Source: Rhynchopus euleeides (taxonomy: Eukaryota > Euglenozoa > Diplonemea > Diplonemida > Diplonemidae). Taken from it: a stretch of 64,000 nucleotides of DNA. Positions 48,086 to 58,179 of the stretch are shown here, piece by piece. A program made the position numbers and the translations under genes. Location: positions 1,178,001 to 1,242,000 of the forward strand of contig OY723303.1 in assembly GCA_963210315.1 (NCBI GenBank). The letters are read 5' to 3'. Below the pieces are notes generated by a model that was not told where the DNA came from, searched no databases, and saw only the letters and a program-made list of their open reading frames with translations. Every line of letters starts with the position of its first letter. Position 1 is the first letter of the stretch.

Positions 48086-48088
48086 TAA

Positions 48089-49104
48089 GGAAGAAAAAAT
48101 AGTGAAGCAAGCCAATCGCGGGAGTGATTCTTGCGTGATTTTTTCTCTCCCCCCTACACCCCTGCACGGACCATCGTACACCATGTGCTGTGATATTATA
48201 TGCATGCGAGGAAGGGCTGGTTGCGCCTGCTATTTCAGCAGGCATCTGTATACTCCGGGGGGGTTTTTTCGTGATCGAGGCAGAATCATCTGCATGCAGT
48301 GTAGGTGGCTCCCAAAAAAATTTGCCACCACGTTTGTCCTGCAAGCCGGGTGACTCACTCGGGCTGCAAGCCCATGTGAAGAGAGGGTGTTGACACACTG
48401 CAGGCCGGACTCTTGAAAGGGATGCTCTTTCAGGAGGGTCTGGGTTAATCTGTGGGGGGGTAGGGGGGGGGGGGCAGGGGGGTTTTTTGCAGGTGGGGGC
48501 GGTGGCTGCCTTCGCTCGATTGCTTTGGCATAACAACACTAAACACACAGACACGGCATGTACTGCGCACCGAGATTGGGTGTCAAGCTTATGTGCCATC
48601 GGAAACGTAGGGTGAACACGTGTGGGATTGCCCACTCAAGAGAGAAGTGACAGGATGCCCCGACCCCCGACCCCCGCCACCTCCCCCCCCTCCTCTTTGT
48701 CCGACACACTCGGATGAATATTTTTGTGGCTTCATATGATACATACGGCATTGCTCTCCACGACTTGGGTGTTCATGGTGTCCCATTGCACCACCCAGCG
48801 CGCCGCTGACAAACGCCTCCGTTTTGGTAGCTTCTTGCACGCGATGCACACCTTGTCTCCCCAGCCGCTCATGCTTCAGAGGGCCCCGTGCACTACCCTG
48901 CAGTATACGGAGCATGTTGAGCACGAAAGGCATCCCCACCGCCTGGGGATGCTGGAACTGCGCTAAGCAGAGGTCGATGGCAAGCTGGCGGTTGACGGGG
49001 GGGAGGCATCCCTGGAGCGCCCGCTCAAGAAAAGAGCAGAATCGGCAGACGCCTTCGGTGGCTGTCCAGTTGTGTCGTGTCGCGGATGGCAGTGGCCGCT
49101 GCGT
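48089..49104. other. Intergenic, no gene recognised
   Basis: G/C homopolymer runs and no convincing frame. Confidence 0.4.
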
Positions 49105-49280
49105 TCATTCACCTTTCGCCCGCTGACGGTTTGCTTTCCTCTTGAAGAGAGCATCGGTGGAGGCTTTACTGTAGTATTCATACAGGTACTCCACGTAGGG
49201 CCTGCAGTGCGGCTGCGCCTTGCACCCCCTCTTCGAGGAAGCCCAGCGGGCGAACGGCAACGTCTCCTGCCCGTTTTTCC
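49105..49280 (-). CDS. Coding-like 3' exon of an unrecognised gene (partial)
   Basis: On the minus strand, a frame with strong protein character (ETLPFARWASSKRGCKAQPH, CRPYVEYLYEYYSKASTDAL, FKRKANRQRAKGE) ends at a TGA at 49105-49107. A possible acceptor (AAAAACGGGCAG) precedes GAGACGTTG. Upstream, towards 49400, a different frame reads MQREKEQHTRLAPSRPSKAA and could be the first exon after an intron or a frameshift. If real, it would be transcribed divergently from the LUC7 gene starting at 49499. The Cys-x5-Cys pattern suggests no firm family. Confidence 0.4.
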
Positions 49281-49498
49281 CGCCAGCCCGGCTGTGGCAG
49301 CCGTTACTGCAGCAGACCGCTGCGCTGCGACAACCGCTGCTTTGCTTGGTCGTGAGGGTGCCAGCCGTGTGTGTTGTTCTTTTTCACGTTGCATTTGTTT
49401 CAACAAGTCGATGAGGCTATTGTTTGTGCGAAAAACCCTCAATGTCACTTGGCACAAACACAAACACACCCAGGCCCGCCCCACCCACCCCCGACACA

Positions 49499-51411
49499 AT
49501 GGGGCGGTACTGCGGCGGCGGTGCGGGTGCCCGCCGCATGGCGCGGCAGCAGCTGGACGAGATGCTCGGGAAGGACCGCAACAGGCCCCTCACCGACAAG
49601 CAGCGCCGGGTGAGCCACTTCAGCGACGAGGAGTTTTGCAAATACTTCCTTGTCGGGTTCTGCCCTTACACGCTGTTCACCAACACGAAGAGTGACATGG
49701 GGGAGTGCACCAAGTCGCACTCGGAGGCGATGCGGACAATGTGGGAACGCGTCCCCGCCATGGACAGGGCTTCATACCGTTACGAAGATGACATGCAGGC
49801 CTTCCTGGAGGACTGCGTCCGCACCGTCGACAAGATAATCACCGCACGTAAAGGAGAGTCCGCACAAAAGGAGCGCCAGATCACACCAGACGAGGAGCTG
49901 CTCAGGCTTCGCCGTGACATGGAAGAGCGGATCCAGAGACTCGAAGACGAGCAGGACCACCTGAACGATGATGGTCGCTTTGACGAAGCCAGGGTATGTC
50001 TCAGGCAGTGTGTGTGGAAGGGCACAGTGATGTGCTGTGATGGAGAGATCTATTTGTTTTTGGATGACGCTTGATGTTGACTGAAGGTAGCACGCCAGCG
50101 GTAGGATGGCAAATCACTTGGGAGGGAGAGGGTGCGGATATCTTTGTTCCGAGGATGTTCACACTTCAGGCATACGAGAGGGAGAGAGAGACATGGAGGG
50201 AGGGAGCTGCTAGGGACGGGCGGATAGGGTTAGGGTATCACCAGGGTGGCCACCTCGGGGGATGTGCTGCAACGCCACACACATACACCACCTGCCGCCT
50301 CCTTTACAGAAAGTCATGGAGACAATCCTGCTGCTCCAGGAGGATATCAAGGCGAAGAACAAGGAAATAGACGACCTGATGCAGAGAGAGGTATGTGTCT
50401 GCTGGGGGCAGCGGGGTTGTGACATCTGTCTGGGGGGGTGTTGCTGGTGGGAGGGGGGGGGGAGGGGGGGAGGGGGGAGGAAGGCGCGAAGCGCGCGGGT
50501 TAATTTCAAAGAGGTTACTTCAGGTGTTCTCGGGGGATTCAGCCTCCCGGATCCTTTTCAGCTTATCTTTCCAGCACTCCCTCCCCTGACGTTCAGAAAA
50601 TGAAAATTCTTGGCGTGTGCGATGTCTGTGGTGTGAAGATCGAAATGGCGGATGACTCAGCTGACGCACGACACCTTGTCGGCAAGCAGCATGTGGGCTA
50701 CGAGCAGATCCGTGGCCGCCTGGAGAGCTTGCGTGCAGAGCAGGAGAACCGGCGTGAACTGCGGAAACAGTATGTCGGGAGGCAGAGCGGGGGTGGGTGG
50801 GTGGGTGGGTGGGTGGGCAGTTTGGTGACACCGTGTCCCGACGATGCGAACTGTTTGCCCCCAGCCCGGCCCTTGCGCCGCGTGAGTCTGGCAGTGGAGG
50901 TGCCCGGAGTTCATTCGGGGTGTGCCATGCACCCGACACAATATCAGTAATCGGGGTCATCGTTGTTGCGCCACGCGTCGTGGTGCTGCATACGCCTCCT
51001 TCCTCACCTTGACACATGCCTGCACACACCCTGCACCAAACACAGGTTCCGCGAACAGCACGCCGCAGAGAAGGACAAGGACAAGGAGAAGGAGGGCGAC
51101 TCCCGCGATAGGTATAACTTCCGGTGCGTGTGTGGCGATAAATGGGTTTCATTTGCATGCTCTGCACAAGGCAAAAGGTGTTTCATGACTGTGCGGCATT
51201 GTATTCTTCACCACCCGGACATTGCACATCGCAAAGAGCCGGGTGGGGCACCAGTCCTCCCACATGTGCCAACCAGGCAATGCTTGGTGCGTGTGTGCCT
51301 CGAGTTAACTTCGCATGCAGCATGCAGCATACATCATCACCACTGCACAGGCGCGAGAAGGGTGAGGACCGGGAAGCACGCGGCAGAGATTACAACCGGT
51401 ACAGATACTAG
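49499..51411 (+). CDS. LUC7-like U1 snRNP-associated protein
   Basis: Five exons, 49499-49993, 50310-50390, 50597-50769, 51046-51111 and 51351-51411, give 291 aa. All donors start GTAT and all acceptors end CAG. LUC7 proteins sit on the U1 snRNP and help select 5' splice sites in the nucleus. The N-terminal CCCH finger is Cys47, Cys55, Cys70, His74 (CKYFLVGFCPYTLFTNTKSD), close to the family consensus. A coiled coil covers ~145-192 (ELLRLRRDMEERIQRLEDEQ). The second finger is Cys200, Cys203, His218, His224 (ICVCDVCG-like, HLVGKQH). A charged Lys/Asp/Glu/Arg tail replaces a long RS domain, so the protein is shorter than animal LUC7L and close to yeast Luc7. Exons 4 and 5 encode only the tail and are slightly less certain. 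Confidence 0.95.
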
Positions 51412-52430
51412 GCCGCCTGACCTGCCCCGGCATGGAGCGATGCAGTGTGGCAGGGTGGGCACCTCACCCACCCACCCTAGGCCAGGCAGGGCTGCGGTTA
51501 TCCCTGCACACCGCCCTGCCGTGCCCATCACACACCGCTCCGTGCGCCGTGCGCCGTGCCCCCGCAGAGACGGCCCGCACACCGCCCTCTCTCTGCGGCT
51601 GCAGCGCAGCCGCCCCCACCCCACCCCCACCCCGACACCGCCCGCAGAGCGAACCCAGCACTACCCCTCCCGGTACCCCACACTGCGCCCCCAGCGGGTG
51701 GTGGCGGTGGCGGTGGTGGGGTGGGCTGTGCACAGGAGGCCCTGGCCTGGAGCACATACGTGCTGCTCGTCTTTGGGTTTCTCCTTTGCCTGATGCTGGT
51801 CCCTTTGTGTGGGATGGCAGGCCCTGAGGCTGGCGGGCCCCGCACTGAGGGGCTGCACACCACACCGAAGGGAAGAGAGGAGGTAGATTCTGGTGTGCAT
51901 GCCGAGGCTGCAGAGGCTTGATGATGATCCTGTGGCAATGCCTTCTCTGCCTCCTCCGGAGACGGTCCGATCGAACAGCCACTACACGCTGCGCACACTA
52001 AAGCTTGGTGGAGCGTCTCGGGGTTAGGCGGGGAGGGGGGGTTTTGTTGCGTTGCGCAGCGATAGGGTGCTCTAACCCTGAACGGAGGCGCCTGTGTCTG
52101 TTGTTGTGAACGTAAGCTGCAGAGAGAGGTCCCGCAGATAAAAACGGGCGCTGAACGAATATGCTGTGGTGGATGTGTCCCCCCTCCCCCCAACCCCCCA
52201 ACCCCCCCTATCCACCCCACCCCCTGGGCGTAGCAAAACCACGCAAATATAGTACACCACCTGGTCTAGCCTCCCTCCCTTTTCCCTCTCTCCCCCTTCT
52301 CCCCCCTCCCCCGTTCCGCAGCCAGGCCCGCTGGTCTGTGTGAACAACAAGGATGTATCGACCTTCACATCCCCCCCCGCCATCCCCCCTCTATTATCGT
52401 TTACCCCCCCCCCCCTAAAAGACACAGCAG
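51412..52430. other. LUC7 3' flank, no gene recognised
   Basis: CA/C-rich sequence. Open frames here are Pro/His/Arg-rich and compositional. Confidence 0.4.
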
Positions 52431-52439
52431 ATGCAGGCA

Positions 52440-52712
52440 TGTCGCTAAGCGTCGACCGTCGACCCAGTGATTTTGGGTTTCCCCCCCCATAAAAAAGCGT
52501 CGACCCAGCGTCGACCCAGTGGACTGGGTTGACGCTTGGTCGAGGCTTGGAGCGTCGACCCAGTGGAACTGGGTTGCCATTCAAGCCTGGACCAAGCGTC
52601 AACCCATTTATTACACTGGGTCGACGCTAACCTAGCGTTGACCCGGTTACACTGGGTCGACGCTCACCAAGCGTCGACCAAGCGTCAACCCACTTTCACT
52701 GGGTCGACGTCG
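52440..52712. repeat. Array of GCGTCGACCCAGTG units in both orientations
   Basis: About ten degenerate units of GCGTCGACCCAGTG and its complement CACTGGGTCGACGC, each holding the palindrome GTCGAC or GTTGAC. Adjacent units often face each other, so the array can form repeated hairpins. No coding sense. Confidence 0.8.
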
Positions 52713-52734
52713 AAGAGAGTATGGTTTTGCAGGA

Positions 52735-52792
52735 ACAGATGATCACTACCGTGGCCTCCGGCGGCTGGGGGGCTCCGCCCCCCAGACCCCCC
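52735..52792 (-). repeat. GC-rich hairpin repeat, copy 4
   Basis: Reverse-complement copy, just after the GTCGAC array. Confidence 0.9.
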
Positions 52793-52909
52793 TGTGGCGT
52801 GTGTCTCGTACTCAAGTCATTCGATTCCCACCGGGTCAGGGAATCCAACCACTCCAGTCGCCTCAGGGGGACACAGCCAACTCACACAGAATCTGTACGC
52901 CCACAATGA

Positions 52910-52971
52910 ACAGATGTTCACTACCGTGGCCTCCGGCGGCTGGGGGGCTCTGCCCCCCAGCCCCCCTATCT
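52910..52971 (-). repeat. GC-rich hairpin repeat, copy 5
   Basis: Reverse-complement copy with one stem substitution (GGGGGGCTCTGCCCCCCAG). The flank AAGTCCTTGCG is shared with copy 3. Confidence 0.9.
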
Positions 52972-53412
52972 CGCGTGCCCGTCTAGTAACCAAGTCCTTG
53001 CGCTTTGACGGCCGTGGCATATCAGGGGGCAGCGTCGAAATCATGGTCCCGAAAGCCATTTTTTGGTTTCCTCCGGCACCCGACGGCGCGAGCGGGAGAG
53101 GAACCACGGAAGGAACCCAGCGCCTCACACCGTGCCCACCTAGTGGTCCACCGATGGGAAAATTTGGCAACAACACGAGCGCGCGCGAAGCGCGCGCGAG
53201 AAAAATTGACCCCTAGTGTTTTCCCCCCTGATCCCCCCCCAAAACAGGAGCGTCAACCCACCAAATCTCCAAAATCGAAAAGTTAGCGACAGGCCTGCAG
53301 CAGATGCTGCCACAGCGAGCACCACCGCACCCACTCCCACTTGGCACTGCCACACCCGCAGGGGGATAGGGGTTGGGGGGTCACGTTGCACACCCTTGGC
53401 CTCCTCCACCCA

Positions 53413-54663
53413 ATGGGGGTCTGGCAGATCCCCATGCGGGGCGCCACTGGGAGTGGCGCTCTCCACACATCGCTGAAGGCTGTGGAGCGTGCCCTCCACG
53501 GTGGGGACACCACCCTGTCTCACCTCGTGGAGCAGCGCCTCCGCTGCATGCTTGCCGCAACCGGCGCCGCCGCCACACCCACTGTAGACGCAGCCGTGCA
53601 GGCTGTCGGTGGTGCGTGGCACACGGCACGACTCTCTGCCACAGCATGCAGCGATGCCGCCACTGCAACCGCTGCTGCGACTCTGCGCGACACCCCACCA
53701 CGCCTGAACCCTTTGGCTAAGGCATGCATACGGCCTGCCAAAGGAATCCTCGCTGCGGCTCTCTCGGATGACATAGGTGCCTCCATCTGGCCCGCGTCAG
53801 ATAGAGCCAGCTGCACGGCATGCGGCCTGCGTGTCACCTGCGGTGACAAGCGGTGTGCCGCAGGGGGGCACGCTGATGTGGCGGTGCAGCTGTGCCCCGC
53901 GCAGCTGAGTGCTGTGGAGTCGGCCTGCGCCGAGGCGCGCCGCCTGCAGCTCCGCAAGGTGCGGAGCAGGCTGCAGCAGGTTGCCTGCAGGGTGGGGCGC
54001 CGCACACACGACACGCACCGGCTGCGCCTGCGGGAGGAGCGCTGCCGCACCGAGGGGCTCCGCTGCCACGAGGCGCTGCTGGGTGTGGCGCAGGGCCTGC
54101 TGCGGCAGCTCCCCCCGCCCCCAGCGGTCTCCCCCCGCACGCTGGAGTCGCAGGCGACGCCGCAGTCGCTGCGGCAGCTCGGGTTTGCGAGGTACATCGG
54201 GGCGGTTGGGGCGCGGCGGCAGCACGTCCCGCTGGCGCCCATCCCTGCGCTGCGGAATGCGCCGCAGCAGCCAGACCCCCAGGCAGCTGAGGCTGTGGCA
54301 GTGCCGAAGGGGCAGCGCCTCCGCCAGGGCGGCGGTGGCGATGGTGGCACCCTCGTGCAAGATTCAACCCGCCTCCTCCAAGCCCTCGTCCGCCCAGTTG
54401 GCGGCGCAGCCGCCCTGCGTGACGGCTGCGCAGGTGGGGGGCGTGGAGGAGCGGGGCGGGGTGGTAGTGGTGGTGGTGGTGGTGGGGGGTGTGCGCAGCA
54501 GCAGCAGCAGCAGCAGGATGAGGCACAACACTCTGGTGGGGGTGTGGCTGCCAGCCGTGTGCAGGCGTGTGATGCGGCAGCGCAGCTGGGTGCCCTGGGG
54601 GTGTCAGGGCGGGAGGCCCGGGTTGGAGGCTCTTCGAATTGCCACCTCGCGCCGTGGGAGTGA
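53413..54663 (+). CDS. Unrecognised Ala/Arg-rich protein
   Basis: 416 aa from the first in-frame ATG at 53413; the frame is open upstream without an ATG, so an earlier exon is possible. Third positions are strongly G/C. The N-terminal ~130 residues are Ala/Thr-rich. A Cys cluster (CTACGLRVTCGDKRC) is at ~135. A basic coiled-coil-like stretch (EARRLQLRKVRSRLQQVACR, RLRLREERCRTEG) follows at ~170-230. The last ~80 residues are Gly- and Gln-rich and possibly not translated. No family recognised. The long frames on the other strand are compositional shadows (poly-Cys, poly-Pro). Real coding is likely for the middle; the ends are uncertain. Confidence 0.5.
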   Translation: MGVWQIPMRGATGSGALHTSLKAVERALHGGDTTLSHLVEQRLRCMLAATGAAATPTVDAAVQAVGGAWHTARLSATACSDAATATAAATLRDTPPRLNPLAKACIRPAKGILAAALSDDIGASIWPASDRASCTACGLRVTCGDKRCAAGGHADVAVQLCPAQLSAVESACAEARRLQLRKVRSRLQQVACRVGRRTHDTHRLRLREERCRTEGLRCHEALLGVAQGLLRQLPPPPAVSPRTLESQATPQSLRQLGFARYIGAVGARRQHVPLAPIPALRNAPQQPDPQAAEAVAVPKGQRLRQGGGGDGGTLVQDSTRLLQALVRPVGGAAALRDGCAGGGRGGAGRGGSGGGGGGGCAQQQQQQQDEAQHSGGGVAASRVQACDAAAQLGALGVSGREARVGGSSNCHLAPWE

Positions 54664-55720
54664 TAGGTGGTGGTGGTGGCGGAGCTGGAGATCATGGCGC
54701 TGCAAACGGAATGATGGCCTTTTTTTTTATTGTTTGCCGGCAGGGTGTTCGCTATCTCCCACCTTTCTCAGAGACTGTGGGAGAAAGGGGTAAAATTGCC
54801 GCCTCAATTTTTTTTTCGCGCGCGCTAAATCATGCAACATCGGCCCCTCAGACAAATTGCCTCAAGGGTCCAGACCAGGGTACTATATATGTTTGGCGCA
54901 AGGTGCCCATTTCACGGTTCGCGGCTGCAAAATGGAGGTTTTGCGGCAATCAGTGAGTACTTCGGGAGTTGGTGACGAACCCAAAACAGGATCACGGACC
55001 GTCGCCGATACCCGTTCTCGAGAAGGAAGGGCACGGTCACATGCGCTCGTTAGTTCCTGTTGGACAGACTTCACAGGGGACAGGGGGGTCTGGGGGGCGG
55101 AGCCCCCAGCCGCCGGAGGCCACGGTAGTGAACATTTGTCAGCCTCGTCCCCGAGTCCGCTTCATAGTCGAACACCACATACAGACAACGTGCACCTTGA
55201 GACAGCATGCTCAAGAGGTACATCGGCCTGGTGCCTGCGGCAGGCCACTATGCTCTTGGCTTCGGCCTCCTCTGGCTTTGACCATGCTCCGACGGTCCCC
55301 AGCAGGTTCAGATCTCGCTCCTTTGGAGCGTGGTGGTATCAATTTGTACGAGAGGGTGCTGCCCTTCTCCTTCAGAACCCCTTCCCATCCGAGGCAAAAA
55401 CTTCCGAGACATTTTTTTTATTTAATTTCTCCCCCTTGGGCAGGGGACTAGGGTGAGATCTTTTTTTGCCTTTTTTTGCGGTTTCGCGGTTTTCGCCGAT
55501 TTTTTCACCCTTACTCTCTGTAGAGTCCACCTCAGGATGTTGCGGTATTGTACGGACATCGTCGGTGACACGCCGGTGCTCCTCCCAGTCGAACTCCAAT
55601 TGCCGATCGGTGGTGCTGCACTCGCAAGTACTGTGTACTCCGTCACGGCTGTCGCAACCAGAACCACATGGTGTCCCGGTCGCAAGCGCTCAAGGATTTG
55701 GTGACAAGACAGCACACCAT
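54664..55720. other. Intergenic, repeat-rich
   Basis: No gene. Contains hairpin-repeat copy 6 and the left part of the inverted repeat listed at 55437-57127. Confidence 0.4.
55082..55139 (+). repeat. GC-rich hairpin repeat, copy 6
   Basis: Forward copy; the stem is one C shorter on the right arm. Confidence 0.9.
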
Positions 55721-55779
55721 TGGGGGTCTGGGGGCGGAGCCCCCAGCCGCCGGAGGCCACGGTCGTGAACGTGTGTTCC
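55721..55779 (+). repeat. GC-rich hairpin repeat, copy 7
   Basis: Forward copy with a shorter stem (CTGGGGGCGGAGCCCCCAG). Confidence 0.9.
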
Positions 55780-55893
55780 TTGCAGGCGTACGTTTCTGTG
55801 AGTTGGACTGCGTCCTGAGGCTACTGATGTTATCTGGTTGGGTTTACCTGATGTGACTCCAAAGGGCTTGGGCACTCGACAAGCATATGGCAC

Positions 55894-55950
55894 AGGGGGT
55901 CTGGGGGGCGGAGCCCCCCAGCCGCCGGAGGCCGCGGTAGTGAACATCTG
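55894..55950 (+). repeat. GC-rich hairpin repeat, copy 8
   Basis: Forward copy. The upstream CCAAAGGGCTTGG is shared with copy 10. Confidence 0.9.
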
Positions 55951-56400
55951 GATGTTGGCTGGAATAAAAGCCGGGTTTTTCCCTGGGAAAACAGGGAGAC
56001 CGTATTGCGTATTCCATGTCAGGCAAGCCTGGCTCCCTTCCCAAACCACGAAAAAGTACCACCCTATTCCCCTGCGCACAGGGCTCCCCCCCATACCTGA
56101 AGCTTATTCTGACAAAAAGCGGCCAAAAACCCGGTACTTATACTCAGTTTTTTCTTGGTTTTCGTGACCTGTTTCACCCCATTTTTCGGGCCGTGCGCAC
56201 CGCAGGTGACCCGAAAAACCCCGAAAACGGCATGTTTCGGAACATTGGAATCCATGGTGACCCCGGGCGTGTTCTGCGGATGAGTTCATCTTTTATTAGA
56301 CCCCGTACAGAAACACGAGAAAATGTGGGAATATGCAGTTTGACCTGGAGAAGAGAGTGGTGCACCCTTAGAGGTGGTCCAGAGAATGCAAAGAGGTCCA

Positions 56401-56466
56401 CAGGGGGGTCTGGGGGGCGGAGCCCCCCAGCCGCCGGAGGCCACGGTAGTGAACACCTGTTCCTTG
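56401..56466 (+). repeat. GC-rich hairpin repeat, copy 9
   Basis: Forward copy, followed by CCTGTTCCTTGTG as in copy 10. Confidence 0.9.
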
Positions 56467-56573
56467 TGGGGTACAGATTCTGTGGTGAGTTGGGTGCATC
56501 CTCCTGAGGGCGGTCTCTGGATTCCATGACCTGATGTGATCCCAAAGGGCTTGGTCGACAGGCATACGTCACG

Positions 56574-56640
56574 CGGGGGTCTGGGGGGCGGAGCCCCCCA
56601 GCCGCCGGAGGCCACGGTACTGAACATCTGTTCCTTGTGC
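56574..56640 (+). repeat. GC-rich hairpin repeat, copy 10
   Basis: Forward copy. The upstream CCAAAGGGCTTGGTCGACA resembles copy 8. Confidence 0.9.
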
Positions 56641-57741
56641 GGTACAGTCCATCTTCCTGAACTTGAGTAAATTGCGCCCAAGGGTTCGATGAGGGCGCCA
56701 AGGCTCGTCAGTGCGGGCTGGATCGTCGCCTCAAAGCCAGAGGTTCAATGACAGACACTGAGGACATGGGCCAGGCCCCATGGGCTGGGCCCGCCCGGGC
56801 CCCATTTTTGGTCCATTTTTTCCTCCTCCCGAAAATGCGTTTATTTGCATCATTGGGATCCGTGGCTCACGCCACGGCATTTTTTTCTCTCCGGAACCAT
56901 TATTTGTTCACACCATTTGGGCCTGAACCACCAAGAAAAAAAAATATTGGCAATTCTGAAAATCCTTATACTCATACCGGGCAACATTCAGGTATGCTCC
57001 CCCCCCAAAAAAAAATTTTTTCTGGAAAATCTCAGATTTGAGATTTTTTTTTATTTTCCCCCAAACCGCGAAAACGCCATTTTGCGGTTTGGAAACCGCG
57101 AAAAAGTACCACCCTAGTCCCCTGCCCTTGGGAGAAATGCCCGGGAGAGAGGTGGGAGAAGGGTTTTCCCAGAATCATTTTTTTAACGAAATAGGCCCCT
57201 ATTTCTCCCCGAGCGAACGCCCTGTTTGCCGGGAAAAATGTGTCACAAACAGAAGGAGGGGCGGGGGCGTGGAGGAATGCACCCCTCCGACCTCCGTACG
57301 CTGAAACCCTCAGCACCGCCCCCTGCTTCCACAGGAGGCGATGCGGGTGTGTTGGGGTTCGCACCGAGAGGTTGCGCTTTGGGTCGTGTGGGTCTGACCT
57401 GGTTTCCCGGGCGTGTGATGATATCCTTTTGTATCGGCCAAAAAAATGTGCACCTTACCCAGTTGCAACCCCAGTCTTTTCTGCACTCCTTTAGCGATGG
57501 CCTCCAAATGCCTTATTCTTTTGCCGGATCTTGCCCCCCTCCCTCCCCACCCACGTGCACCTCCGCCCAGCCCATGCAGGGTGGTGTGCACAAAGTGTGC
57601 GACGAAGTTTAAAAAAGAAAGCAGAGTGGGAGACAGCTCCTTAACGAAGGCCAGCCAAGCGCTGCTGCAAGGGCAGAGATTTCCCCCCTTTTTCTATTCT
57701 GAAAACTTTCCCCCCCTTCCTTCTTCCCCCCCCCCCTAGGG

Positions 57742-58174
57742 CAGTGGTGGCAGCGTACGGCCGTACGCGTACGCCGTACGCACTTTCTGAAAATCGCGCT
57801 GCGTACGCGTACGCAGATTTTGCGTACGGCTGGTATTCCAGGCCTCTCAGCACACAGTAGGCCACCCAGCGGGTGGCTGGGCCCTGGACTTTGATCTTGC
57901 CTTTCACAGATGGTTCCTTGCCGCGCACGTGGCGAATAACTCGCAACACCTGCAAGTACACCCGCAATCATACTGCAAAAGGTACCACTTCCGACTGGAA
58001 GGCTCGAAGGCTGCCCCTGGGACACCTGAGTTCGACGGTCGGATTTGGTGTGCGGCCATGGCTGTCTCCTGTGCTCCATAGACTGCCGTACGCAGCGCCG
58101 TACGCGTACGCGTACGCGTACGCCGTACGCACTTTTTGAAAATCACGCTGCGTACGCGTACGCAGCCACCACTG
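57742..58174. mobile_element. Non-autonomous hAT element (433 bp) with CGTACG arrays
   Basis: TIRs CAGTGGTGGCAGCGTACG and, inverted, CAGTGGTGGCTGCGTACG. Flanked by CCCTAGGG (57734-57741) and CCCTAGGC (58175-58182), an 8-bp duplication with one mismatch. Both ends continue into GCGTACGCGTACG palindromic runs. No gene. Confidence 0.85.
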
Positions 58175-58179
58175 CCCTA

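Larger units (their letters stand above)
55437..57127. repeat. Inverted repeats with GGCAGGGGACTAGGGTG
   Basis: GGGCAGGGGACTAGGGTG at about 55440-55457 faces its complement CACCCTAGTCCCCTGCCC at about 57108-57125, each preceded outward by a TTCTCCC-type stretch. A third, incomplete copy (GTACCACCCTATTCCCCTGC) is near 56055. These may be ends of one or two further elements that I could not delimit. Hairpin-repeat copies 7 to 10 lie inside. Confidence 0.5.

Noticed and set aside
53520-54695. 391-aa frame on the minus strand
   Set aside because: Ser/Thr/Cys/Pro homopolymers; the plus-strand frame has better codon use and residue composition.
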